Below, in pieces: positions 6,254-11,428 of a DNA stretch of 11,428 bases; position 1 is the first letter of the stretch; each line of letters opens with the position of its first letter. The translations under genes were made by a program, and so were the position numbers. Under the pieces are notes generated by a model that saw nothing but the letters and a program-made list of their open reading frames with translations, did not search any database and was not told where the DNA came from. The DNA is from Actinomycetota bacterium (GTDB lineage: Bacteria > Actinomycetota > Actinomycetes > Nanopelagicales > Nanopelagicaceae): the NCBI GenBank assembly GCA_947488645.1, contig CANLAC010000030.1, positions 1 through 11,428 of the forward strand. The letters are read 5' to 3'.

Positions 6254-7548
6254 TAGGCAGGTGCTCCCTCAACGCGAATGACGCTTTCAACTTTGCTGAC
6301 AATATCCATCTTCTTCAACTTTTCTACGCAAGCATCTAATGCATCCTCTGAGGCAGCGTGAGTAACAACAATTAACTCTGCATCTGCGCCAAGACCTGCT
6401 TGTCGCACTGTTTGGATAGAAACGTTTTCACTAGCAAATGTTTGCGCGATTGCAGCCAAAACGCCTGATTTATCAGCAACATGTAGCCGCACGAAGAATT
6501 GGGACTTCACTGCGCCAATAGGAGCAATATCAAGGTCGGCATAATCTGATTCACCGTAACCAACAGTTGAATATGCAGCATGGCGGGCAACGGCTACTAA
6601 ATCACCAAGAATTGCTGATGCTGTTGGGGCGCCGCCTGCTCCGCGACCATAGAACATCAGCTGTCCAGCAGCTTCTGATTCAACATAGATTGCGTTAAAA
6701 GCATTACGAACAGATGCCAAAGGATGGGCCATCGGCAAGATCACTGGGTGAACGCGAACTGAAATCTCATCTTTAACAGTCAGCTCTGCAATAGCCAATA
6801 ATTTAATAACGCTGTTCATTGATTTGGCCGCCATGACATCTTCAGATGAAATGTGTGTGATTCCTTCGCAATACACCTCATCGATCACAACGGTGCTGTG
6901 AAATGCAAGGCTGGCAAGCAGGGCTGCCTTTGCTGCTGCATCATGTCCTTCAATGTCGGCAGTTGGATCTGCTTCGGCATAACCCAGTGATTGTGCTTCC
7001 TTTAGTACTTCATCAAATGCGCGGCCTTCTTCATGCATCTTTGTAAGAATATAATTTGTTGTTCCATTAACAATTCCCATCACACGAGTGATTTGATCAC
7101 CAGCAAGTGATTCACGCATAGATCGAATGATCGGAATAGCACCTGCAACGGCGGCTTCGTAATACAAATCCACACCTGCTGCATCTGCAGCGTTAAACAA
7201 TTCGTGTCCATGTGTTGCAAGCAACGCTTTATTGGCAGTGATTACAGATTTACCGTTTTTAATTGCTTCAAGGATTAAAGACTTAGCAGGTTCGATTCCA
7301 CCCATCACCTCAATGATGATGTTGATGCTTGGATCTGAAACTATCGATTTAAGGTCGGTTGTAATTAATGAGGAATTAACACCTTCGCGCGCACCTGCTG
7401 TGCGAACGCCAACTTTGCTTAACTTAAGAAGTGCCCCTGAGCGCTCTGAGAGCTCTTGCTCATCATCTTGGAGCAGGCGGGCAACTTGGCTGCCGACAAC
7501 GCCGCAGCCGAGCATTCCAATTGTGATTGTTTTGACGCCCGAGTTCAT
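6253..7548 (-). CDS. hom: Homoserine dehydrogenase with C-terminal ACT domain
   Basis: This enzyme reduces L-aspartate 4-semialdehyde to L-homoserine with NAD(P)H, at the branch point to threonine and methionine. The 431-residue protein has an N-terminal Rossmann fold with GMLGCGVVGS (11-20), the catalytic region VITANKALLA (102-111, Lys107), and the dimer and substrate region GIVNGTTNYIL (158-168). The signature YAEADPTADIEGHDAAAK (190-207) contains Asp203 and Lys207 of the active site. Residues from about 352 to the end form an ACT domain (FFVRLHVADKSGVLAAIAQ), the usual site of threonine feedback inhibition in this family; the inhibition itself is inferred. It is not fused to an aspartate kinase. 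A 33-bp gap separates it from lysA, with only a weak purine stretch (GAAAGAA) as ribosome binding site. It probably belongs to the argS-lysA-hom-thrC-thrB transcript. Confidence 0.97.
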   Translation of the reverse strand: MNSGVKTITIGMLGCGVVGSQVARLLQDDEQELSERSGALLKLSKVGVRTAGAREGVNSSLITTDLKSIVSDPSINIIIEVMGGIEPAKSLILEAIKNGKSVITANKALLATHGHELFNAADAAGVDLYYEAAVAGAIPIIRSMRESLAGDQITRVMGIVNGTTNYILTKMHEEGRAFDEVLKEAQSLGYAEADPTADIEGHDAAAKAALLASLAFHSTVVIDEVYCEGITHISSEDVMAAKSMNSVIKLLAIAELTVKDEISVRVHPVILPMAHPLASVRNAFNAIYVESEAAGQLMFYGRGAGGAPTASAILGDLVAVARHAAYSTVGYGESDYADLDIAPIGAVKSQFFVRLHVADKSGVLAAIAQTFASENVSIQTVRQAGLGADAELIVVTHAASEDALDACVEKLKKMDIVSKVESVIRVEGAPA

Positions 7549-7581
7549 GGCGCCATTCTTTCATAGATGACTAGATCGGCG

Positions 7582-8889
7582 TTAAATATCGAGCCGAAGC
7601 AGATCAGCTTCAGTCTCTCGGCGCACAATTACACGCGCTTTTCCATCTTTTACTGCAACAACTGGTGGTCTTGGCACATGGTTGTAGTTGCTGGCCATAC
7701 TGCGTCCATATGCACCAGTTGCAGGCACAGCTAATAAATCCCCCGGCACGATGTCATCGGGCAAATCGATTTCACGAATAACAATGTCGCCGGTTTCGCA
7801 ATGCTTTCCTACCAAACGGCTAGAAACATGTGGAGCAGTGCTTGTGCGATTAGCCAAAATTGTTGTGTATTCAGCGCCGTAAAGAGAAGGTCGAATGTTG
7901 TCACTCATTCCACCATCTACTGAAATGTAGCGGCGATGGGTGCCGTTTTCTAAGGTCACATCTTTTACTGTTCCAACTTCATACAAAGTAAACATTGTTG
8001 GACCCACGATCGCCCGGCCTGGTTCAATTGAAACTCTTGGAATCTGCAGCTTGTGTGCTCCGCAGTTCTTTGTTACTGCAGCCGCAAGTGCGTTCATCGC
8101 CTCTGCAGGATTTACAGTTTCATCTCCAGGAAGATATGCAATTCCGTATCCCCCACCAAGATCTAATTCGGGTAACTCAGATTTGAACTCATCACGGTAT
8201 TGGGCAAGTAAAGAAATTAACCGCTCTGACAAAATCTCAAAGGATTTGTAACCAAAGATTTGAGAACCGATGTGTGCATGGATTCCACGAAGTTCAAGGC
8301 TTGGATGTGTGCGAACTGCAGCAATCGCAGCCCATGCCGCACCACTTGCAATTGAAAAACCAAACTTCACATCTTCATGTGCTGTGGCAATTGATTCGTG
8401 GGTGTGGGCTTGGATACCCGGTGTTATGCGCAGCAATACCGCTTGAACTTTTCCTGCCTTTTTAGCTGCAGCTGCAACACGTTCTATTTCATAGAGGGAA
8501 TCAATGACAATTGATTCGACCCCAACTGAAATAGCTTTTTCAATTTCGCCTAAAGATTTGTTGTTTCCGTGCACTTCAATCTTTGCCGGATCAATTGAGC
8601 CAGCCAGCGCAACTGCCATTTCTCCGCCCGTACTTACATCAATACCAATGCCTATTTCCTTGATCCACCGGGCAACTTCGGTGCAAATAAATGCCTTTGA
8701 TGCGTAATAAACAGTGCCAGCATGTAGTCCAAATGCATCCTTAAGGGCTTTATCCCACGCAAGTGCGCGTTCCCGAAAATCTGCTTCATCAATAAAAAAT
8801 GCTGGTGTTCCAAATTCTTTTGCAAGAGTCTTGGCAGTTATTCCTGCAATTGAAAGTTCAGCACCGGTTGTGACAGATGAAGACCACAT
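7582..8889 (-). CDS. lysA: Diaminopimelate decarboxylase
   Basis: LysA decarboxylates meso-diaminopimelate to L-lysine, the final step of lysine synthesis, using pyridoxal phosphate. The 435-residue protein is a fold-type III (alanine-racemase-like) enzyme. The PLP lysine is Lys65 in YYASKAF (61-67). HIGSQ is at 206-210, the phosphate-binding glycine loop DLGGGYG at 243-249 and EPGRAIVG at 289-296. DNIRPSLYGA is at 330-339, the active-site CETGD at 364-368 comes from the partner subunit, and GAYG is at 392-395. The ATG at 8889 is 3 nt after the argS stop, with a GGAGAGG ribosome binding site inside the last codons of argS. There is no room between argS and lysA for a lysine riboswitch. The argS-lysA pairing is well known in actinobacteria such as corynebacteria. 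Confidence 0.97.
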   Translation of the reverse strand: MWSSSVTTGAELSIAGITAKTLAKEFGTPAFFIDEADFRERALAWDKALKDAFGLHAGTVYYASKAFICTEVARWIKEIGIGIDVSTGGEMAVALAGSIDPAKIEVHGNNKSLGEIEKAISVGVESIVIDSLYEIERVAAAAKKAGKVQAVLLRITPGIQAHTHESIATAHEDVKFGFSIASGAAWAAIAAVRTHPSLELRGIHAHIGSQIFGYKSFEILSERLISLLAQYRDEFKSELPELDLGGGYGIAYLPGDETVNPAEAMNALAAAVTKNCGAHKLQIPRVSIEPGRAIVGPTMFTLYEVGTVKDVTLENGTHRRYISVDGGMSDNIRPSLYGAEYTTILANRTSTAPHVSSRLVGKHCETGDIVIREIDLPDDIVPGDLLAVPATGAYGRSMASNYNHVPRPPVVAVKDGKARVIVRRETEADLLRLDI

Positions 8890-8892
8890 CAG

Positions 8893-10557
8893 CTACATCC
8901 TCTCCGGTGCACTCACGCCTAGAAGATCTAGACCGTTATGAACAACCTGCTTTGTTGCAGTACATAGTAATAAACGCGCGGTGTGTAGCGCAGATAATTC
9001 TTCATCCCCCATAGGCAAGACACGGCAATCGTTGTAGAAACCGTGATAAGTACCAGCAAGTTCCTCGAGATAACGCGCTATGCGGTGTGGCTCACGAAAT
9101 TCTGCAGCACTTGCCACCACTCGTGGGAATTCAGCCAAGGCAGCAAGTAATTCATTTTCCCGATCATGAACTAATTGTGAAGGATCAAAATCGTCTAGAT
9201 TCAATGATGCTCCGAGTTCAAGGGCATTACGCAATACAGCAGCGATCCGAGCATGGGCATACTGAACGTAATAGACAGGATTCTCATTTGTATTTCGCTT
9301 TAAGATATCTATGTCCATCACCATCGGTGTATCAACTGGGTAGCGAATCAAGGTGTAGCGCGCAGCATCTACGCCCACCTTTTCAACAAGTTCTTCCAGA
9401 GTAATGATTGTTCCAGCGCGCTTAGAGAGTTTGACCTCTTCGCCGCCTTCCATGATTTTTACGAGCTGCCCAATGAGCACCTCGACGTTGTATCCAGGGT
9501 CATCTCCAGCACAAGCCGCTGTTGCCTTTAAACGACCGATATACCCATGGTGATCAGCGCCCAGCATATAAATACAGATATCAAAGCCACGCTCGCGCTT
9601 GTTGATGTAATAAGCAGTATCTGATGCAAAGTAGGTAAGTGCGCCATCACTTTTTGTCATTACTCGATCTTTGTCATCGCCAAAATCTGTAGTTCGAAGC
9701 CACACAGCGCCATCAACATCAAAGACGTGTCCTTGTGCGCGAAGCTTTTCCATGCCATGTTCTACAGAGCCTTGTTCATGTAAAGATCTCTCAGAGAACC
9801 AAACATCAAAATGTGTATTGAAAGTATCTAAGACCCTTTGCTGATCGGTAAGTTGCAACTTATATGCTGCTTCGCGAAAAGCGATAAAACGTTCATCTTC
9901 AGCTAAATCTTTAATTCCAGAGTTTTGTGCGACAACTGCTTGAGCTAAATCCTTTATGTACTCACCTTGATAACCATTTTCTGGCACAGGATTTCCAAGT
10001 GCAACAGCTTCAACAGATTGACCAAACAAATCCATTTGATTACCGCGATCATTTATATAAAACTCACGTGTTACTTGTGCGCCAGCTGCAGTAAGCACTC
10101 GACCAAGTGCGTCGCCGACGGCAGCCCATCGGGTGTGACCTAAATGCAAGGGTCCAGTTGGGTTAGCGCTGATAAATTCAAGGTTGATCTTCACCCCGGT
10201 AAGTGCAGCGCCTTTTCCGTATTGGCTGCCTGCGGAAACTATTGTTTGCACAAGTGCTGCTTGGGTTGCACGATTTAAAGTGATGTTGATAAATCCTGGC
10301 CCAGCGATTTCTACCTTTGAAATATCTGCAACTGCCTTTAATTGATCTGCGATTATCTGAGCAACTTCTCGGGGATTCTTGCCTGCAGGCTTAGCCAACT
10401 GCAATGCAATCGAGGATGCATAGTCGCCGTGATCTCGATCTTTCGGACGATCTAACTTAATGACCGCTGGTGCTGTGCCAGTCAGGGCCCCTTCGGCGAT
10501 GGCTCTATCGATTGCAGCCCTAATCGCCTCTTCTAAAATCTCAATCTGTGTGGGCAC
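8893..10557 (-). CDS. argS: Arginyl-tRNA synthetase
   Basis: ArgRS charges tRNA-Arg with arginine. The 554-residue class I enzyme has an N-terminal additional domain that recognises the tRNA D-loop (about 1-90, with GPGFINITL at 86-94). The HIGH-type motif is HLGH (138-141) within SANPTGPLHLGHTR. The KMSKS-equivalent is degenerate, KLSKRAG (376-382), and the C-terminal helical anticodon-binding domain (about 425-554) contains VYYVQYAHAR. The start is GTG at 10557: an in-frame TAG lies four codons upstream and no alternative ATG is near, so the choice is well constrained. No Shine-Dalgarno precedes it. A TAGCCT box exactly 6 nt upstream suggests a leaderless mRNA. It appears to be the first gene of the argS-lysA-hom-thrC-thrB operon and is divergent from tRNA-Leu. 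Confidence 0.97.
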   Translation of the reverse strand: MPTQIEILEEAIRAAIDRAIAEGALTGTAPAVIKLDRPKDRDHGDYASSIALQLAKPAGKNPREVAQIIADQLKAVADISKVEIAGPGFINITLNRATQAALVQTIVSAGSQYGKGAALTGVKINLEFISANPTGPLHLGHTRWAAVGDALGRVLTAAGAQVTREFYINDRGNQMDLFGQSVEAVALGNPVPENGYQGEYIKDLAQAVVAQNSGIKDLAEDERFIAFREAAYKLQLTDQQRVLDTFNTHFDVWFSERSLHEQGSVEHGMEKLRAQGHVFDVDGAVWLRTTDFGDDKDRVMTKSDGALTYFASDTAYYINKRERGFDICIYMLGADHHGYIGRLKATAACAGDDPGYNVEVLIGQLVKIMEGGEEVKLSKRAGTIITLEELVEKVGVDAARYTLIRYPVDTPMVMDIDILKRNTNENPVYYVQYAHARIAAVLRNALELGASLNLDDFDPSQLVHDRENELLAALAEFPRVVASAAEFREPHRIARYLEELAGTYHGFYNDCRVLPMGDEELSALHTARLLLCTATKQVVHNGLDLLGVSAPERM

Positions 10558-10563
10558 TGAGCA

Positions 10564-10569
10564 AGGCTA
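10564..10569 (-). promoter_or_regulatory. -10 box of argS, placed for leaderless transcription
   Basis: The minus strand reads TAGCCT (TANNNT) at positions -12 to -7 relative to the GTG start at 10557. With the usual spacing, transcription would begin at or next to the G of GTG. I see no good -35 element, which is common at actinobacterial leaderless promoters. The absence of a ribosome binding site supports this reading. Confidence 0.6.
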
Positions 10570-10580
10570 TCGTGCAGATT

Positions 10581-10610
10581 TTGGAGAAATTGCCTCTTAA
10601 CCTCTAATCT
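10581..10610 (+). promoter_or_regulatory. Possible tRNA-Leu promoter
   Basis: TTGGAG (10581-10586), an 18-bp spacer and TAATCT (10605-10610) form a plausible promoter pointing at the tRNA, with a start near 10617 and a leader of about 28 nt before the mature 5' end. The -35 matches only the first three consensus bases. The 87-bp gap between argS and the tRNA must hold both divergent promoters. Confidence 0.35.
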
Positions 10611-10618
10611 TGCCTCTT
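10590..10618. repeat. Direct repeat TTGCCTCTT, two copies 20 bp apart
   Basis: The 9-mer TTGCCTCTT occurs at 10590-10598 and 10610-10618. A third partial copy, CCTCT (10601-10605), lies between them. The 20-bp period is close to two helical turns, so both copies face the same side of the DNA. They straddle the candidate -10 of tRNA-Leu and lie about 20 bp upstream of the argS -10, which fits a binding site for a dimeric regulator. No known regulator motif is recognised. Confidence 0.45.
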
Positions 10619-10644
10619 GGTTTACAGCGAAAGCTTCAAACCAT

Positions 10645-10725
10645 GCGGGAGTGGTGAAATGGCAGACACGCAGGTCTTAGGAACCTGTGTCTTCGGACGT
10701 GCGGGTTCAAGTCCCGCCTCCCGCA
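10645..10725 (+). tRNA. tRNA-Leu (anticodon UAG)
   Basis: All arms of a class II tRNA fold. The acceptor stem is GCGGGAG (10645-10651) with CTCCCGC (10718-10724) and discriminator A10725. The anticodon stem is CAGGT/ACCTG with loop CTTAGGA (10676-10682), giving anticodon UAG (10678-10680), which reads CUN leucine codons. The long variable arm is capped by a TTCG tetraloop (10692-10695) closed by GTC/GAC, and the T arm is GCGGG-TTCAAGT-CCCGC (10701-10717). The 3' CCA is not encoded: the discriminator is followed by CAC, so CCA must be added after transcription. It lies divergent from argS and 33 bp upstream of a small protein gene with no terminator between. Confidence 0.97.
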
Positions 10726-10746
10726 CACATCTATACGTCAAGAAGT

Positions 10747-10752
10747 TAGAGT
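10747..10752 (+). promoter_or_regulatory. -10 box for leaderless transcription of the helix-hairpin-helix gene
   Basis: TAGAGT fits TANNNT and lies at -12 to -7 from the ATG at 10759, the same geometry as at argS and at the small membrane protein gene. No Shine-Dalgarno is present. The gene could also be read through from tRNA-Leu. Confidence 0.5.
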
Positions 10753-10758
10753 TCACAT

Positions 10759-11094
10759 ATGGCAAAGAAATCTGCAGCCAAAATCAAAATGGAAGCCGCT
10801 GAAATAAAGCGCGCTGCTGCTGCCCGCCGTGAAGAAAAGAAACAAGCATCTGAAATTGTTGTCACCAATGGAAGCGCAGATCTGGATCGCTATGAATCAC
10901 TAGATGGCTCTTGGCGTGAAATTGGCCTAGCTGCACCTGCGCGACGTGCACTGATTGATGATGGCTTATTTGAATTGGCTGACCTACGCAAGGTTTCACT
11001 TGCGGCGGTCAAGGACCTTCATGGCATGGGACCAAATGCGATTCGGATTTTAACTACCGAAATGAAAAAGGCAGACCTTTCCTTCAGGAAGTAA
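10759..11094 (+). CDS. Small basic helix-hairpin-helix protein of unknown function
   Basis: The 111-residue product has two parts. Residues 1-31 are a Lys/Ala/Arg/Glu-rich helix resembling the tails of nucleoid proteins. Residues about 53-103 look like a helix-hairpin-helix unit similar to the RNA polymerase alpha C-terminal domain and related small proteins: IGLAAPARRALIDDGLFEL (55-73), then DLRKVS and the hairpin LHGMGPNAI (87-95) with the Gly-x-Gly-x-x-Ala pattern that contacts the DNA backbone. It is likely cytoplasmic and may bind DNA or RNA; nothing in the sequence indicates an enzyme. It lies 33 bp after tRNA-Leu and converges on a membrane protein gene with 8 bp between the two stops. 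The family assignment by eye is fairly safe; the biological role is unknown. Confidence 0.85.
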   Translation: MAKKSAAKIKMEAAEIKRAAAARREEKKQASEIVVTNGSADLDRYESLDGSWREIGLAAPARRALIDDGLFELADLRKVSLAAVKDLHGMGPNAIRILTTEMKKADLSFRK

Positions 11095-11098
11095 CGCC

Positions 11099-11117
11099 GC
11101 TTTTAATTACTAAAAGC
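11099..11117. repeat. Short inverted repeat between convergent genes
   Basis: GCTTTTA (11099-11105), a 5-nt loop ATTAC, and TAAAAGC (11111-11117) form a perfect 7-bp stem overlapping the stop codon of the minus-strand gene. It lies where both converging transcripts need to end, but neither strand has a T run after the stem and the stem is AT-rich. A role as bidirectional terminator is therefore weak. Confidence 0.35.
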
Positions 11118-11369
11118 AAATGCAATCAACGCAACACCTGCAATAGCTAGCAGTGCTTTTACTTCGCGACGAACCAGAATTTTAAGGAGTGCTGGGCTAA
11201 ACGTTGCACCGAGAATTGCCGCACCTGGACCAAAAATTAATGCGCTGCGAGAAATGATGTCGGGTTCGCCCCATTGGTATCGAAGATTAATCAGGCCGCA
11301 GGCAAATAGCAGATAGCCGCCCATGCGGTAGTTGTTGATCCAGTACTTATCTAATTTCTCTTGGCTCAT
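11103..11369 (-). CDS. Small membrane protein of unknown function, three predicted helices
   Basis: The 88-residue product is not recognised. After a short polar N-terminus (MSQEKLDKYWINNYR), three hydrophobic segments follow at about 16-29, 40-58 and 69-86, separated by LRYQWGEPD and by a basic loop LVRREVK (65-71). The third helix ends in FAFSN at the C-terminus. By the positive-inside rule the loop between helices 2 and 3 is probably cytoplasmic. There is no signal peptide cleavage site or catalytic motif. The ATG at 11369 has no Shine-Dalgarno, but TAGACT sits exactly 6 nt upstream, which suggests a leaderless mRNA and supports both the start and the reality of the gene. It is convergent with the helix-hairpin-helix gene, and what lies upstream is outside the window. 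Confidence 0.7.
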   Translation of the reverse strand: MSQEKLDKYWINNYRMGGYLLFACGLINLRYQWGEPDIISRSALIFGPGAAILGATFSPALLKILVRREVKALLAIAGVALIAFAFSN

Positions 11370-11375
11370 GTCATT

Positions 11376-11381
11376 AGTCTA
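11376..11381 (-). promoter_or_regulatory. -10 box for leaderless transcription of the small membrane protein
   Basis: The minus strand reads TAGACT (TANNNT) at -12 to -7 from the ATG at 11369. The region where a -35 would lie (about 11399-11405) falls inside the hairpin at 11391-11420, and no TTGACA-like element is visible. Confidence 0.5.
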
Positions 11382-11390
11382 TGAAAGCAA

Positions 11391-11424
11391 ACAGGAGTGC
11401 CGCTTTCGCGACACTCCTGTTTTT
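11391..11424 (+). terminator. Intrinsic terminator hairpin at the right edge
   Basis: ACAGGAGTG (11391-11399) pairs perfectly with CACTCCTGT (11412-11420). An inner CGC/GCG stem with a TTTC loop is separated from it by one C-A mismatch, and TTTTT (11420-11424) follows on the plus strand. On the minus strand it is followed by a weaker TTTGCTTTC. The T run favours rightward termination, but the nearest plus-strand gene ends about 300 bp before. It may instead close a minus-strand gene lying to the right of the window, or act in both directions. Confidence 0.7.
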
Positions 11425-11428
11425 AGGA

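Noticed and set aside
8890..8892. A lysine riboswitch or T-box before lysA or argS
   Set aside because: There are 3 bp between argS and lysA and no specifier-loop or L-box structure upstream of argS.
10617..10802. A 61-codon plus-strand open frame spanning tRNA-Leu and the start of the next gene
   Set aside because: It overlaps a complete tRNA and is in a different frame from the helix-hairpin-helix gene.
1..11428. Mobile elements, prophage genes, defence islands, toxin-antitoxin pairs or secondary-metabolite genes
   Set aside because: Every stretch above about 150 bp is accounted for by housekeeping genes or two small unknown proteins, and no transposase, integrase or terminal inverted repeats are visible.

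Overview
The window is a compact, almost intergenic-free stretch of core chromosome. It most likely comes from a low-GC, streamlined actinobacterium, and my best guess is a freshwater acI-type organism (Nanopelagicales, e.g. Planktophila or Nanopelagicus relatives). Three things support this. The gene order argS-lysA-hom-thrC-thrB-rho-rpmE-prfA-prmC-(Sua5 family) is the classic actinobacterial one. Rho carries an Asn/Asp/Arg-rich insert between its N-terminal and RNA-binding domains. Several genes have TANNNT boxes placed for leaderless transcription. Base composition is well below that of typical Streptomyces or Mycobacterium. The genus is inference; the actinobacterial assignment is firmer.

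Layout from right to left, which is the direction of transcription for most genes: a small three-helix membrane protein (minus strand, about 11.1-11.4 kb) converges on a plus-strand unit made of tRNA-Leu(UAG) and a small helix-hairpin-helix protein. Divergent from that unit, and probably transcribed as one operon, are argS (arginyl-tRNA synthetase), lysA (diaminopimelate decarboxylase, last step of lysine synthesis), hom, thrC and thrB (aspartate semialdehyde reduction to homoserine, then threonine). rho follows with its own apparent promoter and a leader of about 110 nt. Then comes rpmE (ribosomal protein L31) with a foldable leader and a strong intrinsic terminator. The last unit is prfA (release factor 1), prmC (the methyltransferase for the GGQ loop of RF1) and the beginning of a Sua5/YrdC-family gene that runs off the left edge.

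Functionally the window joins aspartate-family amino acid synthesis (lysine, threonine) with translation and transcription termination. prfA-prmC is an enzyme-substrate pair. The Sua5-family protein would use threonine to make threonylcarbamoyl-AMP for t6A in tRNA, a product of the hom-thrC-thrB genes upstream.

I see no mobile elements, CRISPR arrays, prophage genes or defence systems, and no clearly new multi-gene system. The items most worth checking are regulatory: TANNNT boxes exactly 6 nt upstream of three start codons, the folded rpmE leader, the rho leader with a terminator-like hairpin on its antisense strand, and two small proteins of unknown function.
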